The position numbers and the translations under genes were made by a program. The notes beneath the pieces are model-generated. The model saw nothing but the letters and a program-made list of their open reading frames with translations. It was not told where the DNA came from and did not search any database. DNA of 33,606 nucleotides, from contig FTLJ01000921.1 in NCBI GenBank assembly GCA_900155495.1, positions 1 through 33,606 on the forward strand. Direction: 5' to 3'. This document shows, piece after piece, positions 10,633 through 20,532 of the stretch. This stretch comes from Porogramme epimiltina. Lineage: Eukaryota > Basidiomycota > Agaricomycetes > Polyporales > Polyporaceae. Position 1 is the first letter of the stretch. Every line of letters begins with the position of its first letter.

Positions 10633-11453
10633 GGGCTATGCACGAGCAGGTCGCATTGAGGGAGGCGGGAGGAGGGCATAAGAACGTCCACGGTCAGCGG
10701 GGGGACAGGCGGGGACCGACGCAGCGGTACTGACTGCGACTGGTTCGATCCGGTGCTCCAGGGCGTCGTCCACTCTGTCGGTCGTCATCTCACACTCAAT
10801 CGAATCTCGTCTCGCCCACGCGATCTGCTACTCACCTCCGCTTGTCCTGTCGCAAAACTGGTTCCCGGTCGTAGTGGGTCAGAGTCAAGAGGCAAGAGGG
10901 GCTCTCCTCAGACGACACCCCATGTGCTGTGCCCTGGCGCCAGATCTTTTCCTTTTCTTGGCCGGCGGACTCTGAACCTCCCAGACGGTTCAGCTCCGCC
11001 CATCTTCCTCGCCACTGCCCGTGCGACCCCCCTCCACACCCTCCCCGCACTCCCTCTCGTTCACAGCTTCGCTTGGGACCCTCATTCGCCAGCCTCGCAC
11101 CGCCCACCACGCTCTCCTACCCGCGAGCGCACGTACCCGTTCCCCGGGGTCCTCCCTCCCCTCCTTCTCATCTTATCTGATAGCGCGCGCTCTTCCGGCG
11201 CTGCGCGGCCGAACCCGCTCCCACCCTTGACCCGTCCTGGCACCGCTCGACGCCTCGACGCCTCGAACCCGCCTCCCGCTGGCCACACCACCCATGCGTT
11301 CTCAAGAAAGCGCATTGTTTCCCTTGGCTGTCTTCCTTGCCGTCCTTCTGTGAATACCCTCTCGTCATTTACGGCCCGTCCACGCGACACCCTGCTCACC
11401 GCTTTGCCTCCAACAGCTTCGCCCTCTTGGCGTGGTGCCTCCTCTCGTCATGC

Positions 11454-11630
11454 ATGGGCCGCTCCATCATGGCCGGCCTCGCTGACCTCTGGCACGCCAT
11501 CCTCGAGAGCGCCCGTGCGGGAGGCGGCGGGGACCACGTTCGTCACCGCGTACACCGCGGACCCCGCTGGGAGGAAGACGAGTTGTTCGAGCTCGAGCAC
11601 CGCGGACGATCGACGACAGGCTCATTTTAG
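11454..11630 (+). CDS. Weak candidate small ORF, unknown
   Basis: A 58-residue frame starting MGRSIMAGLADLWHAILE and ending in a charged stretch (RWEEDELFELEHRGRS). It differs from the surrounding low-complexity frames in having a mixed, amphipathic composition with an acidic C-terminal half. No family is recognised. It could be a last exon of a longer transcript or chance. A splice acceptor just upstream was not convincing. Treat as speculative. Confidence 0.15.
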   Translation: MGRSIMAGLADLWHAILESARAGGGGDHVRHRVHRGPRWEEDELFELEHRGRSTTGSF

Positions 11631-12091
11631 GACATTCTTCACGGTGCTGCACTGGGCCGCCCTTGTTACGTCTCCAGTCCTGCTGACGCGCCTTCTCGCA
11701 GACTAGTCGCTTCTCTGTATGTTATTCTATTGTAATCACGAACGCCACCTTTGCACGACGCCCTGTGCCATGTTCGTCCGCAAGCCCGTTCATTGGCTGC
11801 CGTGGCGACCGTCACACGCCGCAATCTGTATTCTCGTGGCTCTGCCGTCACGCAGAGCCGTCTCGACGCCAGCCACAATCGAAGACTCGGCCGTCGGGCT
11901 CCGGAGGCGGCGCGCGGGCGGGACGCCCGAACACGGTCTTTGGCGGGTCTTTTCACCGTCAGCCACTCCGTCGGCCCTTCACCCGTTCGAGAGCGGCGGA
12001 CGCGAAGGAGGCCCGACAGCCTCCACACAGACACTCTTCTGTGCGATTCGCCCCCGACCGTCAGCCTCGGCCAAACTCCGACGTCGAAGTC

Positions 12092-12098
12092 TATAAAA
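12092..12098 (+). promoter_or_regulatory. TATA box of the secreted-protein gene
   Basis: TATAAAA lies 137 nt upstream of the ATG at 12229, in a region otherwise poor in A/T runs. A pyrimidine-rich stretch (CCCTCCTTCC, CTCTCC) follows before the start, as is common in fungal core promoters. Confidence 0.6.
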
Positions 12099-12228
12099 GA
12101 TGGGGCCCTGGTTCGACTTCCCCAGCCCGTCCCCTCCTTCCGACCGCCACGATCTCTCGACGAGACCGTCCCCTGGTTGCTCTCCTACTGCTTTCGTACT
12201 GCTATCGCACACACATTACTAGCCTCTC

Positions 12229-13089
12229 ATGAAGATCTCTTCCAGCTCGTCCTTGTTCCTGGCGGCGACGCTCGCGATTTCGTCTTCATCGTCGACCCTA
12301 GCGGCACCGGCGGAACACGGCCCAGCGGAGTTCGGCGCCCTCTCCTCCTCCTCTAGCATCCGGTCTCTGGCTCTGGCTGGTCGAGGCGACGATATTAGGT
12401 TCTCTGCTGGAGGCCCAGACATTGGGCACTACGAGGGACATTTCCATGATGAGGACCATGGTGACGGTGCGTTGGCCCTGCTTTACTCCACACACCGACA
12501 CTCATCAAAATGTTTTATAGGACCCATCCTCAATGCCTCTATCCATCGTCGTGGTCTCGATCTGATGGGACTCCTAAACGGCATACCGGCTGTCGGCCCC
12601 ATCCTTTCTCCCCTTCTGCAACAGGTGTTGGACATTCTTGGGCTGCAGGGCAAAACTTCGACTGCCGCCGAGACCGTCTCCTCTGCTCCTACTCCAGCCC
12701 AGCTCGCTCTCATCATCCAGGCTTTGTCTCAAGCCCACCAGCAGGTGTCATCGCTACCCGGGGCGGCAGCTCTCCGGAGAGACTACTCGGCCATGTCCGC
12801 CGCCAATGGGCCGGACTACTCGGCCATGTCCGCCGCCAACGACCCGGACTACTCGGCCATGTCCGCCGTCAACGGCCCGTCTCCCCCTTCCCCTCCTCCG
12901 AACACGCCTGCCGGAAGTGCGAAGCCGCCTGTCTCTCCGCCGTCCCCACCCGTTCCCAAGAACGGGCCGCCCATGTTCCCCAACCATGCAGCCAGCGCAT
13001 CAATGTCCTCGGGCTCAGCGACAGCGACAGCAACGGCGACGTGGACTGCTAACTCGACGTCTACGGCTACACCCTCGTCCTCGGCGTAG
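12229..13089 (+). CDS. Secreted protein of unknown function with triplicated 11-residue repeat
   Basis: Unrecognised family. Exons 12229-12466 and 12521-13089; the 54-nt intron (GTGCGT to TTTATAG) is a multiple of three and lacks stops, so it could be missed. The spliced product is 268 residues. Residues 1 to about 25 form a signal peptide (MKISSSSSLFLAATLAISSS, then an Ala-Ala-Pro cleavage context). Next comes a His/Asp-rich stretch (GHYEGHFHDEDHGDG), then a hydrophobic helix region (MGLLNGIPAVGPILSPLL) and a Gln/Ala-rich helix. After that are three copies of DYSAMSAA(N/V)xxP, a Pro/Ser linker (SPPSPPVP) and an Ala/Thr/Ser tail. The low-complexity Ser/Thr tail suggests O-glycosylation. I see no clear GPI signal. 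It is divergent from CDF-B. The His/Asp cluster could bind metal, but that is inference. Confidence 0.75.
   Translation: MKISSSSSLFLAATLAISSSSSTLAAPAEHGPAEFGALSSSSSIRSLALAGRGDDIRFSAGGPDIGHYEGHFHDEDHGDGALALLYSTHRHSSKCFIGPILNASIHRRGLDLMGLLNGIPAVGPILSPLLQQVLDILGLQGKTSTAAETVSSAPTPAQLALIIQALSQAHQQVSSLPGAAALRRDYSAMSAANGPDYSAMSAANDPDYSAMSAVNGPSPPSPPPNTPAGSAKPPVSPPSPPVPKNGPPMFPNHAASASMSSGSATATATATWTANSTSTATPSSSA
12781..12879 (+). repeat. Three tandem 33-nt repeats inside the secreted-protein gene
   Basis: Units at 12781-12813, 12814-12846 and 12847-12879 each encode DYSAMSAANGP or a close variant (NDP, VNGP). They are nearly identical at DNA level, which implies recent slippage or unequal exchange and possible length polymorphism between strains. 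Confidence 0.9.
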
Positions 13090-13296
13090 TCTATAGGGAA
13101 CCACTAGGCTTTTTACGATACCTTTATGACCATACCATTTGTCACGGATCCAGGCGAAGGCGTATGTGGATGGAGAGAAAATACATTGTATGCGTATGAG
13201 ATAATATATGCCGTATGCCTGATTCCGAATGCTTGCATGATGTTGTACCGAAAGGTGCTATCGTACAACAGACAGGGTGCTATGCCTGATATTCCT

Positions 13297-14704
13297 TCAC
13301 TCCTCGCCTCCAACCTTATAGATAAGTTTCCCGATGGTGCTACCGCTCTTCGTCGTCAAATCGGTCTGTGCTGCACGGACGCCTTCCGTCGTGAACGGGT
13401 ACTCTTTGTGGATTGTGATTTCGAGCTCGTCCTTAGCGACAAGATCAAAGAGCTTGTCCCCGTAGTATCGTGCCTCTTCCGGGGTGTAGATGTAATTCGC
13501 CATCCTGTGTAGTTTCATGCAATGAGTTCAGTATACCCTGGGCGAGTCAGGGGCACTCACGTCGGGCGGAGGAGCGCGAGGTTCTTTTCGACGAGTTTGA
13601 GAGGTGCAATGGGCTCCACAGGCCCCGACGCGTTCCCGACGCTAACGAGCGTGCCCTTGCGCCTCGCGAACTTGAAGTTGTCCATGAACCTGCGCGAAGA
13701 CGCGTGTCAGCCCTCCCCGCTCGAACGTCCCGACCCGCACCCCAGACGCGACGCACGTGTCCTTCCCGACGCCGTCGTACACGACGTGGACGCCCTCGCC
13801 GGCGGTGAGCTCGAGCGCGCGCGCGACGACGTCCTCCTGCGTGTAGAGGATGACGTGGTCGGCGCGGCCGACGGCGCGCGCGGCGGCGGCCTTGGCGGGG
13901 GACGAGGTCGTGCCGATGACGGCGGCGGCGCCCGCGCGCTTGGCGAGCTGCGCGAGGAGGAGGCCGAGGCCGCCCGCGATCGTGTGGACGAAGACGGCGT
14001 CGCCGGGGCGCACGCGGTAGGCTTCTTCGACGAAGGAGAGCGCGGTGAGGCCCTGCAGGGAGGCGGCGGCGGCGGTGCGGAGGGGCACGCCGGCGGGGAG
14101 GACGAAGGTTTTGGACCAGGGGACGGAGGCGTATTCGGCGTGCACGCCGAGGAAGTTCTGGAAGTGGGGAGGGGGGGGGGTGAATGGGGTAAGCGTGAGT
14201 TTGGGCGCGGTGGTTAGAGTTCCGAAGGGAGAAGTGGAGGGGGGAGGAGGGGGGATAAGGGACGTACGACGGCGACGCGGGTGCCGATCTGGAAGCCGCG
14301 CTTGGTGTACTCGTCGTCGCCCTGGAGGGACACGGCGTCGGGCGGGAGCGCGACGACGGTGCCTGCGGCCTCCATCCCGAGGATCTGGGGGAAGGCCTTG
14401 ATGGGGTACAGGCCCTTCCTGCATGGGAGTCGGTGTCAGAACCCTGGACGCGAGCGACACGGGCGGGAGAGGCACCTGAAGTAGGTGTCGATGAAGTTGA
14501 CACCGCCATACGCGACCTGTACAGATCGTTGTCCGTGTGCGTGAGTACGGGCCTGGGGCGCGAGGGATAGCTGAGAAGAGAGCTCGCCTTGATTATGACA
14601 TTTCCCGGGGTGGGCGCTGGGAAAGGGAGAGTCTTGACCTCGAGGACGTCGACATCGCCCGTCTTGTCAATAGCGATCGCCTTCATAGTCTCAGGGAGGG
14701 ACAT
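13297..14704 (-). CDS. NADPH:quinone oxidoreductase, zeta-crystallin type (MDR family)
   Basis: Soluble medium-chain dehydrogenase/reductase without zinc; reduces quinones or enones with NADPH. Exons (minus): 14704-14588, 14516-14476, 14418-14268, 14157-13757, 13689-13561, 13504-13297; 348 residues from this start. The N-terminus MKAIAIDKTGDVDVLE and YGGVNFIDTYFRKGLYP are family hallmarks. AGGLGLLLAQLAK is the nucleotide-binding Rossmann turn, and GKLIYKV closes the protein. The first coding intron (14587-14517) uses a GC donor (AAG|GCGAGC), since no GT donor closes the frame. The frame stays open upstream to an ATG at 14866, adding an Arg-rich 54-residue leader. However, a TTTCTAACACAG acceptor just upstream of the chosen start suggests that stretch is partly a 5'-UTR intron, so I use 14704. 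Confidence 0.9.
14517..14587 (-). other. GC-AG intron of the quinone oxidoreductase gene
   Basis: 71-nt intron with donor AAG|GCGAGC and acceptor GTACAG|GTC. It joins NVIIK to VAYGGVNF. Reading through shifts the frame, and no GT donor lies within 30 nt of the required junction. Confidence 0.8.
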
Positions 14705-14866
14705 CTTGATGCTTCGATTAAGCGGTGTTCCTGTGTTAGAAAGGTGGCGAGTAAGCAGCCTCGTCCGTGAGATAGCCCTCTGCGCTTGCGACGTCGTGCT
14801 CAGGCTGCCGACGATGTGTCCGCCACGAAATCGCGAGACGAATGACTCGCGTGGACGCAACGCCAT

Positions 14867-15259
14867 CAGGCTTCTAACCTGTCTGCGATTATATGCGTCT
14901 CACCGAGCTGGCTGATTCATCTGCTGGGCACGTCAGTCTGGACTGTGATACTTACGGACGATGGCGACAGTCGTGGGTTGAGGTCGAGTTGCGCGGGATC
15001 CCGGAGCTCCTGTTCCGCAGCCGGGCATATCTCTCTCTTTAAATCCAACAGCTGAGAAGGTTAACCGGGTGGCGTGCTAATGATGTCACAGCGTCAAAGG
15101 TATAGGTGCTGGTTCTACGAAAATGCACGACAGTAAAGAAAAGCCAAACGTAGAGCTACACACACAACGCCAAAGCTACACTGTCGGAATGCCTATCTCG
15201 ATACAGTTCCTTTGCTACAAACTATAGTCCAAAACATCATCAAGTCAAGTAAGACGACG
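14867..15259. other. Intergenic between quinone oxidoreductase and phosphatase genes
   Basis: 393 nt. It holds the promoter of the quinone oxidoreductase (minus strand) and the 3' flank of the phosphatase gene. Composition is more balanced than the neighbouring exons. No further element recognised. Confidence 0.5.
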
Positions 15260-16468
15260 TCACGCACCATCCACGCCCTCCGAGGCGGACATGAAAGCTA
15301 CGATCAACGTTTCGTAGATCATCACCACCTGGTCGTCCCGCTGCACCATCCCCAGCCTCTGCTCCCGCAACGCGTCTATCTCCAGTGCGATCATATCGTC
15401 CTGAAGCTCTTCCGGTAGTGGTCCCAGCGGCAACGGAGGCAGCGGCGGAAGAGGATCCTGGACCCCAATCGGCGAGAGCAGGCGATAGTGGCGGAGGAGC
15501 GAGCATATCGCGATGAACGCGCCAGTGCGGCCCACGCCGGCAGAGCAGTTCACGATGATTGGCGGGTTTGGATCCAAATCTGGTACGCCCTCGTAGAGCG
15601 ACAGGTCGCGGTTCGCCTCGTCGACGAGATGCGTGAACCGGAGGAAGCCCTCACGGTCTTCGCGTGCGGGGACGCCGTGGTCGGGCCAGGACGCGTAGAG
15701 GAGGTGCTGGAAGACCACAGGGTCGCCCTGGGGGGCGCGAGAGGACGGGGAGAGCTCCTGGAGGGCAATGACGCTCACCACGCAGCGCGCGTCCTCGACT
15801 GTGCGCGATTGTTTGAGGGTGATCTGGATCGGGGGGTCCGCGCGCCCCGCCTCGGGCTCGACGACCCATGACTGGCCCTCGAGCGGAGGGAAGTAGGCGT
15901 GGGCCTTGCGCGAGCCGCCCTCGAGGTTCTGCGTGAGCTGCACGATGGTCCGGACGCGGTTGACACGGCGGACGTTCTGCAGGGAGGAGTCGGGTGGGGG
16001 AGAGATGCCTTCGAGGAAGATGCTCAGAAACGCGTGCGCGGTCTGGGGGAGGGGTGCCTGGGTCGCGATCCACCACTTTCCGCCCGCGAGCTCCCTGACC
16101 CAGTTTGCGTTTAGATAGCGACCAGAGGCGCACGCGCTGGCGCAGTCGTGGCTGGGCTCCCCCGGGCAGACGACGACGCGGGTGCGGTCGTACGGGTGGA
16201 TGTCGGCGTACCGGTTGAAACGAGCGTTGTCCGGGTCGGCTCCAGAAGCGATGGAGTAGTGCGCGACATGAGCAGAGTTGGTAGCGACGGAGGATGCGAT
16301 TTGGGCGATCTTGTGCCTCTTGGAAGAGCTGGCTTGGTGTCGCGAGGCTGCGCGCGCTGCTGACCGTATTCGTTCGCGCCTTGCGAGGGTCCTTAGGACT
16401 TCTGTGATGTGATCCGCATTGTGAGAATTCGAAAGCCACTTTGGAAGGCCGGGGATAGAATGAGCCAT
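15260..16468 (-). CDS. Classical protein tyrosine phosphatase
   Basis: Hydrolyses phosphotyrosine; cytosolic or nuclear, no signal peptide or membrane helix. Single-exon frame of 402 residues, one of the few intronless genes here. In order: an Arg/Ala-rich basic N-terminal helix (about 30-65), the pTyr-loop FNRYADIHPYDRTRV, YLNANWV, WIATQAPLPQT, the WPD loop WPDHGVP (general acid Asp263), the P-loop VNCSAGVGRTGAF with nucleophile Cys308 and Arg314, and a Q-loop-like GMVQRDDQVVMIYETL near the end. All catalytic elements are present except that the usual His before the Cys is Asn307. That His tunes the Cys pKa, so activity may be lowered but not lost. It is divergent from the NR2C2AP-like gene with only 208 bp between starts. 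Confidence 0.92.
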   Translation of the reverse strand: MAHSIPGLPKWLSNSHNADHITEVLRTLARRERIRSAARAASRHQASSSKRHKIAQIASSVATNSAHVAHYSIASGADPDNARFNRYADIHPYDRTRVVVCPGEPSHDCASACASGRYLNANWVRELAGGKWWIATQAPLPQTAHAFLSIFLEGISPPPDSSLQNVRRVNRVRTIVQLTQNLEGGSRKAHAYFPPLEGQSWVVEPEAGRADPPIQITLKQSRTVEDARCVVSVIALQELSPSSRAPQGDPVVFQHLLYASWPDHGVPAREDREGFLRFTHLVDEANRDLSLYEGVPDLDPNPPIIVNCSAGVGRTGAFIAICSLLRHYRLLSPIGVQDPLPPLPPLPLGPLPEELQDDMIALEIDALREQRLGMVQRDDQVVMIYETLIVAFMSASEGVDGA

Positions 16469-16676
16469 TGTGTAGGAGGAGAGTGAGAGGACTCAGACAC
16501 GCTGCGTCTGTGGCATACCAACAAGTTGACTTGAGCCTTCTTCGTCCAAGGTTATGATGACATCGTATCACGTGGCCGCACTAGAATCTCGGATGAGTCA
16601 AACTTCCTTCCCTGTATTGGTCATGGATAAGGAAGAGTCTATTAGATTCGCTTACAATTCTTGTCCCTACTCCTCC
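16469..16676. promoter_or_regulatory. Compact bidirectional promoter region
   Basis: 208 bp between the phosphatase start (minus) and the NR2C2AP-like start (plus). It must hold both promoters and leaders unless the plus gene uses an upstream ATG. No TATA box is evident. Confidence 0.45.
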
Positions 16677-17232
16677 ATGGCAGAAGCACTGCAGACGTTG
16701 ATCGATGCTGAGACGAAGATCAAGTGCGTGCACTAATATGTTTTAGGTGTTCAAACCTCACAATTTCGTTCAGAGTGAGCTCAACGCTTGACAAGTCGGC
16801 GGGCAAAAAACACCTTACAGATGGTAGCCCCGAGACGTGCTGGACTTCACAACAAGTATGTTGTCAATTCTCTATGAATACCTACAACGCTCAATATATC
16901 TACACCCCAAGGGCACACCACAGTACATCCAATTAATCTTCCCAGTACCAGTAGTTCCTAGGCGCGCGGAATTCACATTCCAAGGTGGCTTTGTGGGTAC
17001 CAAGTGCTCTGTGGAAGCCTTGAGAAAAGGCGGTGATAGCAAGTGGGAGGAGATGACCCGCATATACCCTGAAGATGTAAACCGGAAGCAGATATTCGAC
17101 TTGATCCCTGCTCACCCCAGCATGGCCCAGTGGAGGGTGCATAGTTTGAAGTTTGTATTCGAAGAGAGCTCAGACTTCTTTGGTAGGGTGACTGTATATG
17201 ACTTGCAGCTACTAGGAACTATTGAGAACTAG
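16677..17232 (+). CDS. NR2C2AP: NR2C2AP-like protein (discoidin/F5-8 type C fold)
   Basis: Homologue of nuclear receptor 2C2-associated protein (TRA16), a small single-domain discoidin-fold protein. The fungal role is unknown. Exons 16677-16723, 16774-16855 and 16912-17232 give 149 residues, against about 139 in the human family member. Recognition rests on VSSTLDKSAGKKHLTDG, ETCWTSQQGTPQYIQL, FQGGFVGT, IYPEDVN and DFFGRVTVYDLQLLG, the family pattern from end to end. The first intron (16724-16773) has a GTGCGT donor and a CTAAT branch-like site. In-frame ATGs exist upstream (16554 and others), so the true start may be earlier. The chosen ATG gives the family's usual short lead-in before VSS. 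Confidence 0.85.
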
Positions 17233-17843
17233 ACCTGTCCACTTCATTTACAGCAACATGGGGTATAGACAGGTACATTCACTAGGGATTGCTCGTAGAT
17301 CCCCGCTCGATTCAAAAATACCCGATGGATCAACGTAGACGGTGATCTCGGCGGGCGTTTAGCTTGCTCTCACACTTTCCTCATCTCCGTCAGCACTACA
17401 TATGATGAAAGTACACGTGGGACTTCTCGTCTCACGTTCAAACACAAAAGCTCTGTGGATACTCTCCCGCCGGTACGTATATGCGCACTCTCTTTTACCG
17501 TTCGTGCTCATCGTGTCAGTTGAGTTGCAGACTCAGAGACGCCTGCACCAACTCTACATCCCTAGGCCTCCTCTAAGAGCCAAATCTTTTTCACAGACGT
17601 GCGAGGGTCAGACAACACTTCGATGGCGACAATCAGTATGGAGGTCATCTGACCACACAGTACGGCAACTAAGAAGGTTACGTCTGCGCCCAGCCGCCAA
17701 ACTCCCATGTTTGCGCCACTTCTCGTGGCCATCCGCGTGCAGAGCGTCATTGGCTCCCCTTTCAATAGTAAACCTAGCGCGCGTGTATATATACTCCTCT
17801 CTTCTCCACCCGCCAGCCCTCGCGAGTTTGCACTTTAGCTGCC
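17233..17843. other. Intergenic upstream of P450 gene 1
   Basis: About 0.6 kb with balanced composition. Apart from the TATA element near its end I see no gene. The long plus-strand frame from 17402 into the first P450 exon is in another frame from the P450 and has no recognisable content. Confidence 0.5.
17786..17793 (+). promoter_or_regulatory. TATA box of P450 gene 1
   Basis: TATATATA lies 58 nt upstream of the ATG at 17844 and is followed by a CT-rich initiator-like stretch (CTCCTCTCTTCTCC). Confidence 0.65.
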
Positions 17844-19946
17844 ATGCACAACCTGATTACATACGTTTACTGCTTCGTGGCAGTCCTTCTTGCCACCTTC
17901 GCCGTCCTCTGGTACACGAGCCCGGTGAGTAGTTCACATAGGTTTATTGTGTCCTGACCGATCACAATCTGATGTGTATGAATGGCTGTAGCTAAGCCGC
18001 ATTCCAACTATTGGTGGCACTGACGCGCCCCTTTTTTCTTACTTCACGGCGCGGAAATTTGCTCGTAATGGTCGTGCTATGCTTCAAGAAGGATATCAGA
18101 AGGTACAGTCTAGTATTCTTCGCACCTTTAGTAACGATTATATCTTGCTGACACCGTCGTGTGCTAGTACCACGGCGGCGCCTTCAAAATTGCTTTGTGG
18201 GACATGTGGCTGGTTGTTGTGTCCGGTTCCAACATGGTTGACGACCTCCGACGCCGGCCGGATGAAGAAGTCAATTTTATTGATGGTTCTGAAGAAGTAC
18301 CCCTATCTTCCCCGTGTGAGACCGATGTGACTAATCTCCCCCGCTTCGTCAGATTGTACAAATGAGGTACACCGTGGGGACGGAACTCGAGGAGAGTAGT
18401 TGTCACATCGAAATAGTCAGAGACAAGCTCACACGGTCGTTACCCGCAATTTTCCCGGACGTCCTCGATGAGCTGGCGCTCGCGATCGGAGAGCATATAC
18501 CGGTGGAGGGCAATGGTACGAGGTGTCTCATCTATTGCTTAGTCTCGACGTGAAACGCATATCTCAACGTCTACAGAATGGGCAACAGTGCACGTCATGA
18601 CCGCCATGCAAAAGATTATCGCTAGGGCCTCCAACCGTGTTTTTGTTGGGATTCCACTTTGTTTGTATTTGATATTCCAGCATTGACGTTCCTCTAACCG
18701 CTGTCTCTTTTAGGCCGCAACGAAGAATATCTGCAGCAAGCGATTCGGTTCGCCGTTGACGTATTCCAAGACAAGGACTACCTCAATCGTTTCCCTAGGG
18801 TATTAAAATAGTGAGTATGTCTGCGCGAGGTTGAGATGTCGCTGATCGTGCATAGCATGGTCGGCCAATACGTGAGCAAAGGGAGGAAGACTGTGCAGTT
18901 GGCAACGGAGTATTTGAAGCCCATTGTCGAGGACCGTCTTGCCAAAATGGAGGAATATGGAGAAGACTGGACGGAGAAACCGGTATGCCCTTCACCTGAT
19001 CCGAGGAAAAACCCGAGTAAGCTGAAAATCTGTCATAGAATGATCTCCTTCAGTGGCAGCTTGATCATCCTGGACTGGACCACAGCTCAATGTATCTGGT
19101 GACTAAGCGCGTCCTCAACATGAACCTTGCAGCCATCCATACTTCTTCCAATGTCAGTAGTGTTTTGTATTGGCGTCTATGGGCACCATCTTACTCTTAC
19201 TATTGTTTCTCGCAGAGTGTGACTCATGCACTCTACCATCTCGCTGCGTTGCCAGAATACCAGCAGCTGCTAAGAGAAGAGGTAGACACACTTGTTTCCG
19301 CGGAAGGCTGGTCAAAGGCTACCATGGGTAAGATGTGGAAGCTTGATAGTTTTTTGAAAGAGTCCCAGCGCTATAACGGCATCAGCCTCAGTAAGTGACA
19401 CGCTCCTCCTTCCCTACGCGTTATACTCTTCTTATTGGTTCACTAGCGGCTATGACTCGCAAGGTGCTGAAAGACATGACACTCTTGGACGGCACGTTCC
19501 TCCCAAAGGGCACCGTCATTGTAGTCGCCACCGACCCGACGCATTACGACGAGAGTAATTACGCCGATGCGAGCACTTTCGATCCGTTACGCTTTGCGCG
19601 CATGCGTGAGGCTGACGGCGAAGGCACAAAGCACCAGTTCGTCAACACGTCGCTTGAGTATATGGTTTTCGGGCACGGGAAGCATGCCTGGTGCGTCCCC
19701 TCCCATTCTGTGAATCGGAGAGGAGAACAAACTTGACCGTGGCTGTCATTTGCCTCCAATAGCCCCGGACGGTTCTTTGCGGCAAACGAACTGAAGGCGA
19801 TCCTCGCGTACATCGTTCTCAACTATGACCTAAAATTTGGCGGGGATGGCAAGCGTCCTGCCAACATCTATTACGCCAATGGGATCATCCCTGCCATAGA
19901 CGGGGAGGTGTTATTCAGGAAGCGTCAAGATCTTCCCAGGGTCTGA
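17844..19946 (+). CDS. Cytochrome P450 monooxygenase 1 (CYP512-like)
   Basis: Microsomal heme-thiolate monooxygenase; needs a P450 reductase; substrate unknown. Eleven exons: 17844-17924, 17992-18102, 18168-18296, 18353-18515, 18577-18660, 18714-18810, 18856-18982, 19039-19152, 19216-19390, 19447-19690, 19763-19946; 502 residues. The N-terminal anchor is residues 1-24. The I-helix has AAIHTSSN in place of the usual AGxDTT-type sequence. The K-helix EXXR is E351-S-Q-R354. The heme loop is FGHGKHACPGRFFA with Cys442, whose codon is split TG|C by the last intron. The overall pattern (RIPTIGGTDAP, RRRPDEE, RYTVGTE, NRVFVGIPLC) resembles the CYP512/ent-kaurene-oxidase-like group of Agaricomycetes, some of which tailor triterpenoids. 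That family assignment is from memory of motifs only. Confidence 0.92.
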
Positions 19947-20136
19947 TGTCGGTGGCGTGTACATTCCCGTCACGAAACTATCACATATTGTCTTCGGTCA
20001 TGCTCAGAGTGTGACCGTGAGGATGCCGGAGCGTGAAAACAGACGGCGATATCATTGATGCATCTTGTTCTGAGTATCTTAGTGGTGTAAACTTCAATTT
20101 CGTGCACTTCATCGACGCTTGAGAAAGAGCACTTGT

Positions 20137-20532
20137 ATGCATTTTACTAGTACTAATCGAACCAGCTACCCAGGATCTCTTCCCCCGGGCCCCTCAATGA
20201 TCGCTACCCCATTCATTGGAGCCACGGTGCCAAAACCAGCACAGGAGAGAATGTTGAAGGCCTTAACAGTCAAAGAAGTTGTGCAGGTACGTCTATTCTT
20301 GCCAAACACATTGCTGTAGGATCGTTACTGAAGCCACGCGTACTGACTTCCTCAGGGACGCCTCTGGCTTCACGCCCGATCTATGCGCGACAAAATGAAT
20401 CATTCGCCGAGAAGGGCCGGTGGTCATGGGCGCTCCATAACGCTTGGAGGAGCGACTTATGTCCCCGGTCCAGCCAAAACCCACGAGGGACGGGCCGTCC
20501 GGTGCTTCTCGGAAGTTCGGCTCACTCTCTGA
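20137..20532 (+). CDS. Weak candidate two-exon small gene between the P450s
   Basis: Possible exons 20137-20286 and 20356-20532 (donor CAG|GTACGT, acceptor CTTCCTCAG) would give 108 residues, starting MHFTSTNRTSYPGS and containing PKPAQERMLKALTVKEVVQ and RLWLHARSMRDKM. No family is recognised. The splice sites are good and the first exon has non-random composition, but the second exon looks poor. It may be a relic of a gene split by the P450 duplication, or chance. Confidence 0.2.

Larger units (their letters stand above)
10633..12228. other. Long divergent upstream region between CDF-B and the secreted-protein gene
   Basis: About 1.6 kb separating two divergent starts. The first kilobase is C/T-rich on the plus strand and gives long but low-complexity Pro/Ser/Arg frames that I do not accept as genes. 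A TATA box at 12092 belongs to the plus-strand gene. A short frame at 11454-11630 is listed separately as a weak candidate. Nothing else was recognised. Confidence 0.45.

Noticed and set aside
10753..11706. Long plus-strand frame of about 317 codons upstream of the secreted-protein gene
   Set aside because: Pro/Ser/Arg/Thr-rich throughout, no domain and no orderly splice pattern. It follows the CT-rich composition of the strand.
13547..14866. Uninterrupted minus-strand frame of 439 codons over the quinone oxidoreductase gene
   Set aside because: It switches out of the enzyme frame after NVIIK. The family motifs lie in another frame joined by introns.
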